From: a virus
DNA length: 43,428 bases
Direction: 5' to 3' (one strand)
IMG/VR virus record: IMGVR_UViG_3300006737_000060
Span: 1 to 43,428 of that record
Below are positions 35,801-43,365 of this stretch, piece by piece. The notes under the pieces were generated by a model. The model worked only from the letters and a program-made list of their open reading frames with translations. It was not told where the DNA came from and made no database searches. The position numbers were made by a program, and so were the translations under genes. Numbering within the stretch: the first letter of the stretch is position 1; each line of letters begins with the position of its first letter.

Positions 35801-38800
35801 AGCCAAAGAGTTTCAGCAATTAAACGTTAAAGATACTGGAGCTAAGTCTAAAAACGTTTTAGAAAACCTAGCTGCAGAAAAGGAAGGCTTTATAGAAGCT
35901 ATGAACGATATAATAAAAGACAAGTCTTTACCTCAAGAAACTAGAGATGACGCAAAAAGAATGTTAGAACAGGCTAGCAAAGAAGGCATGACAGCTGATG
36001 ATATAGTTGATTTAGCTGGTGATGCATTAATGTCTACGAGTGATTTTGGTATGATGATACCTAAGATTGAAGATGGAAAACTTGTTGGTCTAGAAATTGT
36101 TGTAAACAAAGAGGCTTCATTAAAAGCAGGAGAGTTTCACGTTGGAGCACATGAGTTTGTGCACGCTGTAATGAGAAACACACTAAAAGGAGATCCAAAC
36201 CTTAGAGCTATAATGGGTAAGCAGATAGATAAAATAATGCTTGGTAAGGGTGTAGAGTTTAGAGATCAAAACGCTAAGGATAAATGGGACTTAAAAATGC
36301 AGCAGTATGATGAAAACTCTATTGGTGAAGAAAAGTTAGCCTTTATGGCTGAAATGTTAATAAACGGTGAGGTCATATTTAATGACGGTGCTCTTGGTAA
36401 GTTAAGAGGTTTAATAAGAAGGTTTGTTAGAAACATAACTGGTTCTGATATATCTTTTGACTCTACTCAAGATGTTAAAAACTTTTTAATTGATTTTAAA
36501 AATTCATATGATAACAACACTACTAGCGATGCTATGATAAACTTATTGCAGAAGGGTGCTAGTGGAAAAATATTTAACGACAAAAGACCCGTAAAGCAAA
36601 GAAAAGCAGAAAAAGAATTTTCAAGAGCTGTTAATTTAGCTAGAATAAACGATGTGGATTTAAAGAGAAAACACGATCAATTTATTCAGAATGAAGATGG
36701 AACACCAAAGTATAAGGATCAAGATGAGTTTAAAACATCTCCTGATTATTATAATGCTTTTTTAAATATAGTTGAGGGTAGATCCTTAGATGGTTTAATT
36801 CAACAAGGAATGACTGATTTAGGTTTACCAGCAGAAGCTTTAAGAGAGTTTACTAGAAACGTTAAGGAGTTAATAGGTCAACGTTTTTTAGATAACTATA
36901 GTTACGATAAGAATAAAAGTTTGTTTGGTTGGTTAACGGGTGTATCAGGTGGTGCTGGTAAGTCTATTATATACAGAGCTAAGGGTGACCAAATGAAGAA
37001 ATATAAAAAAGAACAAAATATTTCTGGTCCATCTTTAGACACTCAAATATCAACTAAAGAAGGTTCATCAACACTTGGAGACGTTTTACCTGGAGAACAA
37101 GATTCTGAATTTAATAGAATTGACGATTTAGATTTATCGCTGGGTAGAAAAACAGCATTAAAAGAAAACGTTGAAGATGGTTTAAAATTAAAACAAGAGT
37201 TAGAGCTTTCTGAAAGTACAACTGAGGCTTTAAATAGTATAGTTAAATCATCTAAAGTTCCTATACAAGGCTTATCTTATAAGGGTGTTAAGAGATTACT
37301 TGATGACGCTATTAAGTTAACTAAGAAAGACAAGAGTGGTAACGTAGTAGTTGATAAAAAAACTGGACTACCAAAACTATTTAAACCAAAGAAACCAGCT
37401 GATGTGAAAACTGCTGGAGATTTGTTTGGTATATTAGATGTAGTAGCATCTCACTTTGGTGTAGACGCTAATAGAATAATAGCTGAATCAGACCTTAATG
37501 GTGAACAAAGACTAGCTGCACAAAATTATATATATTCAGTATCAACAAATAAAGATGGTTCTCATAATCCAATCTTACTTGACATGTTACCTGAAGGCCA
37601 AGATAGAGACGGTAGAGCTACAGGTATAGCGAATACAAAGTTAGGTGATTTTTATAGAAAAGGAGCTAGATTGTCTTATGCTAAAGGAGATAGTGGCGCT
37701 GGTAATTATGCTCAAGATAAAAGAAAAGATGTTTCAAGAGAAGAATTTTTAGCTAAGTTTGGTATTAGACCAGACGGTAGTTTTGTCAAGGGAACTAAAA
37801 ACGACCCGGCTATAAGACAGTTAGCTTTATCAGCCGCTCAAACAATTGCTAATCAAGAGTTAAGAATAAATGCAATTGAAAGCGGAACAGAACAAGATGC
37901 TTTAATCGCTAAGCTTGCTGACGGTAGAGGTGATAAAATGTTTAGTAGAAACATAAATAAAGAAAAGGCTATAAACAACGTAGCTAAGAACGTTAACCCA
38001 CAAACAGATCCAGAGGCTATAAAACCTATAGTGCAAGCTTCAGTTGAAGACGCTGCGGATAGTAAAGCTACAACAACTGAAAAAACCAAACTAGTAAATT
38101 GGTTTGTTAAAACAATATCTAAGTTTATTAAAAGAAAAAATATACTTAGAAAAATGTATAACACAACACTAGATAAAGACCTAGAAAAAAGATATGATGA
38201 AGAGTTTGATGAAACAAACGCTAGAGATTTAAAAAAGATATTTGGTTTAAGTAAATCCCCTGGTTCAGAGTTTTTATCTATCGAAGGTATAAACGCTATA
38301 AGAAATACAGTTGTTAACTCTGTTATTAAACTAGCTGGTAATTTAAATAGTCAAGTTAAAACAGGTCAAATGCTTTTAACACACGGCCTAAACTCTTTTA
38401 CTGGATCAGGTAAGATTGGTGACGGTAGATTAATACAAGATCCAAACAACCCTAATGGTGTTATAGAAAACCCTGACTTTAAAGGTAAGAAGGATAATAG
38501 ATATAAAGCTTGGGATACAGTAGCTAATTATATAAATAGTTTAAATAGTATTATTCACCCTGACATAAAAAGAACCAAATTAAAAAATGGTAAAATGGGT
38601 TGGATTCAGGAGTCTAATGTTAAAGGTTATAAATATGAGGTTTGGGATGGCACTAAGTTTGTTCCAACTAAAATAACAATGTTAAAAGAGGATATTGAAT
38701 CTGGTAAAAAAGATGTTGGAAACAAAGAGAGACAAGCTCAGAGAAAGCAAGAGTCTGAGGACGCTAGATGGTTTAGTAAGTTTATGATTGAAGGTGCTTA

Positions 38801-41800
38801 TAATAACGATGGTGTTACTGATTCACAGCTAGCGGCTATAATAATGAACTTAGGTTCTGGAATGAATTCACCAATGAGAAAGTCCGCTTTACTAACAACT
38901 GTTGTAAACAATACAGATAAGATAGAAGCTTGGCATAAGAAAAATAAAAACAAACTTAAAAAAATATTTGGCAAGGTTATACCAGCTTTAAGATACGAAC
39001 ACTCAGAATCTAAGGCTGAAATAAATAGAAGAATAATAAAATCTCTAAGAGACAATAACGGAGTTATAGATAGTAATGTGTGGGATGGTTACCAGGTATT
39101 TATAATACCAGGTTTTTGGGATCAAGCTCAAAACTTTGCAGACTTTAAAACACAGTCCGCTGGAGATGAATTGAGACTTGTAGCGCCAGAAACACTAGCT
39201 GAACTAGCATTGATGGTTCAAGAAGCTGGAGATAGTGCTATGGTTAACCTACAGAGCTTCACAAGTGTTGAGGTTGATGGTAATATTAACTTGGAAAATA
39301 AAATAAAAGAAGCTGTTAAGAATATTAAAAAGGTTTTAGATATGAAACCTGTTAAGAAAAATACTCAATCTATAACACAACAAACAGCTAAGATAGAAAG
39401 AACTCTAAATAAAAAAATACAAAAATCAAAAAGTAGAGGTACTACAAAAACACAGGGCGCTTCTATATTTGATTTTGATGAAACTTTAATTATTGAAGGA
39501 GATAATTTTGTTATTGCTACGAATCCTAAAACTAAAGAAACAGAAAGAATAAGCTCTGAAGACTGGCCAACTAGAGGTACTGAGTTAATGGAGCAGGGTT
39601 ATAAAATGAACTTTGATGATTTTGTAAATGTTAGGGGTGGTGTTAAAGGTCCTTTATTTCAAAAGTTAATAAACAGAATTAAAAAATATGGACCAAAAAA
39701 CAACTTTATATTAACAGCGAGACCACAAGAGGCTGCTGTAGCTATACACGGTTGGTTAAACTCACAAGGTGTTTATATACCTCTTAAAAACATAACTGGT
39801 TTAGGTAATAGTACGGGTGATGCTAAAGCTCAATGGATAGTGGATAAATATCAGGAGGGTTTTAATGATATATATTTCGTTGATGATGCGATGCAGAACG
39901 TCGAAGCTGTTAAACATGTTATGAGTCAATTAGATGTTAAAGGTAGTTCTGTTCAAGCTAAACTGTGGAAAAACGGTCTTAGAAGAATAGGTGACATGAT
40001 TGTAAACACTAATACCAAAGAGGGGAAAGAGTTTATTAGAGACCTAGAAAACATACCTACAGTTAGCTCTTCTGAAACAGATCGTATAACAAAAAGAGAT
40101 ACTATGAAAAGTAAAGCTTTTGATAGTAAAAAAGATCCTAAATCATTAGACCAAGAGTTTAATGATATGATGGAAAGAGATACTAACGTTAAGTCAGATA
40201 AACGTTTTTCAGATGCTGCCGCTAGAAATGTTGGTAAGCGTAAGGGTGGTAATATATTTCAAAGATTTTTTATACCTCCATCAGCTGAGGATTTTAAAGG
40301 AATGATATATAGATTCTTGGGTAAAGGTAAACAAGGGGATATAGACGCTAAGTGGTGGAAAGAAAATTTACTAGCTCCATTTGCTAAGGGAATTAGACAG
40401 TGGAACATATATAAACAAAACATGTCTAATGATTTTAAGGCTTTGAAGAAACAGTTTCCAGATGTCGTTAAATCTTTTAAAAAGAAAGTTGCAGGAACAG
40501 ACTTTACGACTGAACACGCTATAAGAACATACCTGTGGAATAAAGCTGGTTTTGATATACCTGGTTTAAGTGAAACTGAAATTAATACCTTAGTTAACCA
40601 CGTTAGAAACAACTCAGAGCTTTCTTCTTTTGCAGATATGTTGGGTAGAGTTAGTAAAGCTGAAGGTGGTTACATTGAACCAGGTACTAGTTGGGTTGTT
40701 GGTGATATAGGTACAGATTTAGTTAATATATCTAAAAAGGGTAGAGAATTCTTTTTATCCGAATGGATGGAAAACGTTGACCAAGTATTCTCACCTGAAA
40801 ACTTAAATAAAATAGAAGCTCTGTACGGAACTGATTTTAGAAAAAATCTAGAAAAGATAATATACAGAATGAAAACCGGTAGCAATAGAGTTGTTGGTGA
40901 TGATGCTACGTTAAACTGGTTTATGGATTGGATAAACGGTTCTGTTGGAGCTGTGATGTTCTTTAACATGAGATCAGCGTTGCTGCAAACAATATCTACT
41001 GTTAACTTTTTAAACTGGGAAGACAATAATATATTTGCAGCCGCTAAAGCGTTTGCTAATCAACCTCAATTTTGGAGTGATTTTGCAATGATATTTAATT
41101 CTCCAATGTTGAAAGAACGTAGAGCTGGATTACAAACAGATGTATCAGCGTCTGAGCTAACTAAAGCTTATAAAGATGGTAAAAGTAAACCACAAGCTAT
41201 TATCCACTTTCTATTAGAAAAAGGTTTTTTACCAACACAAATAGCAGATAGTTTTGCTATAGCAATGGGAGGTTCTACTTTTTATAGAAATAGGTTTAAT
41301 AAATACGTTGCTCAAGGAATGTCAGAAGCTGATGCAAAGAAACAAGCGTTTTTAGATTTTCAAGAAATAGCAGAAGAAACGCAACAGTCATCTAGACCTG
41401 ATTTAATATCAAATCAACAGGCAAGTCCATTAGGTAGAATAATACTTGCTTGGCAAAATACGCCAATGCAGATGACTAGGTTGATGAAAAAAGCTATGTC
41501 TGATTTGGTTAACGGTAGAGGTAGCGTTAAAGCTAATGTTTCTAGAATAGTATACTACGGTGTTGCTCAGAATATAATATTTGGAGCTATGCAAAGTGGA
41601 TTAATGTTCTTGCTGTTTGGCTCTGACGAGGAGGAAGAAAAGAAAATAGACAAAACAAAAGATGTTTTAAACGGAGCGTTAGATACTATACTTAGAGGTA
41701 CAGGTGTATATGGAGCTTTAGTTTCTACGTTCAAGAATACTATAATGGAACACAAGAAACAAAAGTCATTACCACACTGGAAAAGAGATGACACGTGGAC

Positions 41801-42470
41801 TATAATAGAAGCTATAAACCTATCTCCACCCATTGGTAGTAAGATTAGAAAAGTTTATCAAGCTATACTTCAAGACAAGTGGGATAGAGGTTTATCTGAG
41901 AAATTAAAATATAGAATTGAAAATCCTAAGCTAGGAATATATGGTAACATCGTTGAAGCCTTAACAAACCTACCTGTAGCTAGATTAGTTAGAAAAGCTA
42001 ATAACGTAGAAGAGGCGTTAACTAGCAATATGGAACTATGGCAACGTATAGCTATTGTTAGTGGTTGGAGTAGATGGAGCGTTGGCGCTGGTGATGAAGA
42101 GATTGAGGCAGCTAAAGCTGAGCTTGAAAAAGAAAAAGAAGAACAAAAAAAGATAGATAAAGAAAAGAAAAAAATTGAAGATAAGAAAAAGAAAGAAGAA
42201 GAAAAAATAGCTGAAGAAGAAAGAAAAAAGAAAGAAGGAATTAAAACAGTTAGATGTTCTGGTATAAGATCTAATGGTAAGAGATGTGGTATGACAACGG
42301 AAACAAAAGCTAAAACGTGGAAGTGTATTCATCACATGGAGTTTAAAGATGGTGATGACAGAGATGGAGATGGTATAAAGGAATATCAATGTACTGGCAC
42401 AACTTCTTCAGGTAGAAGATGTAAGAACAAAACAGAGAATACTAACAAGAGATGTTATGCTCACCAATAA
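32808..42470 (+). CDS. Giant polyvalent virion-type protein (zincin, sigma-like, HAD, Cys/His domains)
   Basis: This 3220-residue protein resembles the giant polyvalent proteins that some podoviruses eject with DNA. Visible parts in order: two 25-residue repeats at 7-31 and 36-60; charged helices; hydrophobic segments near 580 and 650; a zincin motif HEFVH at 1115-1119 with possible third ligand in EEKLAFMAEM near 1174; a sigma-70-like region about 1325-1500 (FLDNYSYDKNKSLFGWLTG; SLDTQISTKEGSSTLGDVLP); a HAD-like phosphatase signature DFDET at 2222-2226, ILTARP near 2300 and FVDDAMQN with Asp pair 2359-2360; a late helical part with ILAWQNTPMQMTRLMKK and a hydrophobic stretch near 2915-2940; a Lys/Glu coiled coil; and two Cys/His knuckles at 3150-3176 and 3195-3219. 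The window shows one uninterrupted reading frame. Virion location is inferred from position after the ejection proteins. Confidence 0.85.
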   Translation: MKKEFMVDGQKYNVPSELVDKFIEKHGDNAKIQYVVDGQQYNVPATLEQKFLQKHGEKATLPGKQESSAESANAEQEPKAQNPYFGSTEFNLESTLSELQEEKEESEKPRELETQNIDDASQYREKKAVKKLTEAYSQWGFQFAEADAMSGKAVQIKADPNWKGKNSPYDESKDQSRIFYLNKPEDIAEMKQWMSERKVDKGDKFMNELDAVKIDQKEDSKIEKEDYVSAVNEVDVGYNEKLEQYNKDLATYNANKKKGGMYSVREGTGSLDAQIQGPLAPKKPELSEKGKWVKDLRETFVKEEAIKRWEEENGKEFKKLTYEERVNLAEGDLKRIQGEVQADIEENDELKGRYENYVREGFKRNGRVELLEDKVLNKLDEEETRLFTKGEKQKYLEKEANRRKDILDAKIDKKIEQVESVRTDFDKIRTELEATENWFKSDGEKIVNEINKLKNGKYTTEEQVNKAQARINTLFKEYQDKAHRHEFLRNRGLEYQDVFEKLSGQLDGMSVEEEQLGSYVKAIARNQGYVTDFFASMVLEAGIDTVQGIISQADMLFQMPENLIKEINNPILRGIAKAASLYAAPVATIVGGGLFGDNFTNKETGMRESLWDKASRSIDEWQADEITAKTRKATTYDEIDDFGSGLSWFSNLIATQIPTLATMYLSGPYSLYVLGASATGNKYDQLQQEKELYMKSGGLYGNNYSFTTMAMNAQFTGAAEALSERVTFKALKKTKGMLGGATAKQARLGFEKEVRENIFQFRNLKNTSVELFEEGFSESLATISGNLADMYISGNDDVHIFDNVAESFVSGIGISGFIQSPRLFAKASSPFATEENSTILGKIGQRLQDITKEIAELDGNHTLGTGAKQRKLDELETEYANLVDESNTLLETDIKRIDLLHPSEKKTLIEIDRRNLQDRKEAKKINEDSSLTEAQKKEQLSKLQQKVDARKARKQQILSKYPKNVVDKNYQRTMDWVNQYVAKIKKMGGVNISSREVSAKEFQQLNVKDTGAKSKNVLENLAAEKEGFIEAMNDIIKDKSLPQETRDDAKRMLEQASKEGMTADDIVDLAGDALMSTSDFGMMIPKIEDGKLVGLEIVVNKEASLKAGEFHVGAHEFVHAVMRNTLKGDPNLRAIMGKQIDKIMLGKGVEFRDQNAKDKWDLKMQQYDENSIGEEKLAFMAEMLINGEVIFNDGALGKLRGLIRRFVRNITGSDISFDSTQDVKNFLIDFKNSYDNNTTSDAMINLLQKGASGKIFNDKRPVKQRKAEKEFSRAVNLARINDVDLKRKHDQFIQNEDGTPKYKDQDEFKTSPDYYNAFLNIVEGRSLDGLIQQGMTDLGLPAEALREFTRNVKELIGQRFLDNYSYDKNKSLFGWLTGVSGGAGKSIIYRAKGDQMKKYKKEQNISGPSLDTQISTKEGSSTLGDVLPGEQDSEFNRIDDLDLSLGRKTALKENVEDGLKLKQELELSESTTEALNSIVKSSKVPIQGLSYKGVKRLLDDAIKLTKKDKSGNVVVDKKTGLPKLFKPKKPADVKTAGDLFGILDVVASHFGVDANRIIAESDLNGEQRLAAQNYIYSVSTNKDGSHNPILLDMLPEGQDRDGRATGIANTKLGDFYRKGARLSYAKGDSGAGNYAQDKRKDVSREEFLAKFGIRPDGSFVKGTKNDPAIRQLALSAAQTIANQELRINAIESGTEQDALIAKLADGRGDKMFSRNINKEKAINNVAKNVNPQTDPEAIKPIVQASVEDAADSKATTTEKTKLVNWFVKTISKFIKRKNILRKMYNTTLDKDLEKRYDEEFDETNARDLKKIFGLSKSPGSEFLSIEGINAIRNTVVNSVIKLAGNLNSQVKTGQMLLTHGLNSFTGSGKIGDGRLIQDPNNPNGVIENPDFKGKKDNRYKAWDTVANYINSLNSIIHPDIKRTKLKNGKMGWIQESNVKGYKYEVWDGTKFVPTKITMLKEDIESGKKDVGNKERQAQRKQESEDARWFSKFMIEGAYNNDGVTDSQLAAIIMNLGSGMNSPMRKSALLTTVVNNTDKIEAWHKKNKNKLKKIFGKVIPALRYEHSESKAEINRRIIKSLRDNNGVIDSNVWDGYQVFIIPGFWDQAQNFADFKTQSAGDELRLVAPETLAELALMVQEAGDSAMVNLQSFTSVEVDGNINLENKIKEAVKNIKKVLDMKPVKKNTQSITQQTAKIERTLNKKIQKSKSRGTTKTQGASIFDFDETLIIEGDNFVIATNPKTKETERISSEDWPTRGTELMEQGYKMNFDDFVNVRGGVKGPLFQKLINRIKKYGPKNNFILTARPQEAAVAIHGWLNSQGVYIPLKNITGLGNSTGDAKAQWIVDKYQEGFNDIYFVDDAMQNVEAVKHVMSQLDVKGSSVQAKLWKNGLRRIGDMIVNTNTKEGKEFIRDLENIPTVSSSETDRITKRDTMKSKAFDSKKDPKSLDQEFNDMMERDTNVKSDKRFSDAAARNVGKRKGGNIFQRFFIPPSAEDFKGMIYRFLGKGKQGDIDAKWWKENLLAPFAKGIRQWNIYKQNMSNDFKALKKQFPDVVKSFKKKVAGTDFTTEHAIRTYLWNKAGFDIPGLSETEINTLVNHVRNNSELSSFADMLGRVSKAEGGYIEPGTSWVVGDIGTDLVNISKKGREFFLSEWMENVDQVFSPENLNKIEALYGTDFRKNLEKIIYRMKTGSNRVVGDDATLNWFMDWINGSVGAVMFFNMRSALLQTISTVNFLNWEDNNIFAAAKAFANQPQFWSDFAMIFNSPMLKERRAGLQTDVSASELTKAYKDGKSKPQAIIHFLLEKGFLPTQIADSFAIAMGGSTFYRNRFNKYVAQGMSEADAKKQAFLDFQEIAEETQQSSRPDLISNQQASPLGRIILAWQNTPMQMTRLMKKAMSDLVNGRGSVKANVSRIVYYGVAQNIIFGAMQSGLMFLLFGSDEEEEKKIDKTKDVLNGALDTILRGTGVYGALVSTFKNTIMEHKKQKSLPHWKRDDTWTIIEAINLSPPIGSKIRKVYQAILQDKWDRGLSEKLKYRIENPKLGIYGNIVEALTNLPVARLVRKANNVEEALTSNMELWQRIAIVSGWSRWSVGAGDEEIEAAKAELEKEKEEQKKIDKEKKKIEDKKKKEEEKIAEEERKKKEGIKTVRCSGIRSNGKRCGMTTETKAKTWKCIHHMEFKDGDDRDGDGIKEYQCTGTTSSGRRCKNKTENTNKRCYAHQ
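32826..32987 (+). repeat. Tandem protein repeat at the giant protein's N-terminus
   Basis: Residues 7-31 (VDGQKYNVPSELVDKFIEKH...) and 36-60 (VDGQQYNVPATLEQKFLQKH...) match at about 16 of 25 positions with a 29-residue period. The shared core is VDGQxYNVPxxLxxKFxxKHGxxA. It looks like a small strand-turn-helix module used twice, perhaps a docking tag. Confidence 0.82.
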
Positions 42471-42489
42471 ACGTGTAATAATAATAACT

Positions 42490-42663
42490 ATGGCATATAT
42501 ACAAAAAAATAACCCAATAAAAAAAACCGGCTGTGGTAGAAGAAGATCTATTGCTGCAGGTAATCTCAGTCCTTTCACAAAAAAACCCTGTTGGAAAAAT
42601 TATGAAATGATAGGCACTAAAAAGAAAGGTGGTAGAACAGTTCCTAATTGTGTACCTAAATAA
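42490..42663 (+). CDS. 57-residue basic protein with CWK...VPNCVPK motif
   Basis: Translation gives MAYIQKNNPIKKTGCGRRRS, then NLSPFTKKPCWKNYEMIGTK, ending GGRTVPNCVPK. The tail (CWKxYEMxGxKKKxGxxVPNCVPK) recurs in unrelated marine phage proteins, often at a C-terminus (from memory, not searched). SPFT also links it to the SPF/TPF group. An upstream ATG at 42457 would overlap the giant gene's end by 14 bases and adds MLTNKRVIIIT, unlike the neighbours. I prefer 42490 because its leader aataataactATG matches local style. The function is unknown. Confidence 0.68.
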   Translation: MAYIQKNNPIKKTGCGRRRSIAAGNLSPFTKKPCWKNYEMIGTKKKGGRTVPNCVPK

Positions 42664-42669
42664 TATATC

Positions 42670-42951
42670 ATGAGTTTTAATATGACTGGCTTTACGCCAT
42701 TTACAAGAGTTAGAAAAACAACAAAAGGTAAGAGCAGGAACTTCTTGACAACGGAGGAAGGTGCTGGTATGACTAAAGCTGGTGTAAGAAAATATAGAGC
42801 TCAAAACCCAGGTAGTAAATTAAAAACAGCTGTAACTGGTAAAGTTAAACCAGGTGGTAAAGCAGCTAAACGTAGAAAATCATTTTGCGCTAGATCAAGG
42901 GGTTGGACCGGAGAAAGAGGTAAAGCCGCTAGACGCAGATGGAAATGTTAA
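42670..42951 (+). CDS. 93-residue very basic DUF6321-like protein with GFTPFT start
   Basis: The start MSFNMTGFTPFTRVRKTTKG shares GFTPFT with the 56-residue protein at 3152. The body GAGMTKAGVRKYRAQNPGSK, LKTAVTGKVKPGGKAAKRRK, SFCARSRGWTGERGKAARRRWKC fits the small phage family I know as DUF6321 (AGxxxxGxxxY...NPGSKLKxxVT...KPGxxxxxRRKSFCARxxG...RRWxC). The function of that family is unknown; its extreme basicity suggests DNA or capsid-interior contact. This gene fuses the family to the motif used by the left-end cluster. Confidence 0.75.
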   Translation: MSFNMTGFTPFTRVRKTTKGKSRNFLTTEEGAGMTKAGVRKYRAQNPGSKLKTAVTGKVKPGGKAAKRRKSFCARSRGWTGERGKAARRRWKC

Positions 42952-42965
42952 CTAAATAAATAAAT

Positions 42966-43145
42966 ATGATAAATTGGATAAATTCTTGGAGATCAGGAAA
43001 TAAAAAAGATAAATACGAGATAGCATTAAGAATAAGTACATTAACAGTATTTGAACTAATGTTTTGCCCTTGTTGGAATTGTGGTAATAAAGGAACGTGC
43101 CCAAGATTCAGGTTCATGATTATTAACTTTGGATTTGAAATATAA
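42966..43145 (+). CDS. 59-residue protein with Cys cluster
   Basis: Translation gives MINWINSWRSGNKKDKYEIA, then LRISTLTVFELMFCPCWNCG, NKGTCPRFRFMIINFGFEI. Four Cys in CPCWNCGNKGTC could form a zinc or iron knuckle. The leader is aaataaataaatATG, and the stop overlaps the next ATG by one base (TAATG). The coupled chain of small genes that follows supports it as real. The function is unknown. Confidence 0.5.
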   Translation: MINWINSWRSGNKKDKYEIALRISTLTVFELMFCPCWNCGNKGTCPRFRFMIINFGFEI

Positions 43146-43225
43146 TGTGTCCTTGTCCAATCTGCACCACTGTAGCGATCATAACAGTAGCAGGAGTAAT
43201 AAAATTGTGTAAAAAGAAAAAATGA
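43145..43225 (+). CDS. 26-residue Cys-rich membrane micropeptide (candidate)
   Basis: Translation gives MCPCPICTTVAIITVAGVIK followed by LCKKKK. Three Cys precede a single hydrophobic helix and a basic end, a clear membrane-peptide plan. The start overlaps the upstream stop (TAATG) and the stop overlaps the next start (ATGA). Very short frames can occur by chance, so confidence is limited. The topology and double coupling favour a real gene. Confidence 0.4.
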   Translation: MCPCPICTTVAIITVAGVIKLCKKKK

Positions 43226-43365
43226 ATAACACAGATATATTAAGAGAAGTAATAAAAGATAAGTTTAATAAAAATAGTAATGAGCTCACTACGGGCGAGT
43301 GGAAAGTTGTTGCTGATGAGTTTGCAATTAGATATAGTAAAGTTTTAAATGAAATGGATAGGTGA
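43222..43365 (+). CDS. 47-residue hypothetical protein
   Basis: Translation gives MNNTDILREVIKDKFNKNSN, then ELTTGEWKVVADEFAIRYSK, VLNEMDR. It is a small helical acidic-basic protein. It starts in an ATGA overlap with the micropeptide and overlaps the tail-fibre start by 17 bases. There is no known motif; the function is unknown. Confidence 0.45.
   Translation: MNNTDILREVIKDKFNKNSNELTTGEWKVVADEFAIRYSKVLNEMDR

Noticed and set aside
39471-39485. DFDET in the giant protein as a catalytic motif of a virion RNA polymerase
   Set aside because: It lacks the DxDxD-type pattern and is followed by ILTARP and FVDDAMQN in the order and spacing of HAD phosphatases.
42036-42389. Minus-strand Phe-rich frame of 117 residues opposite the giant gene's end
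   Set aside because: It is the mirror of the Lys/Glu coiled coil (AAA/GAA codons read as TTT/TTC) and has no start context or neighbours on that strand.
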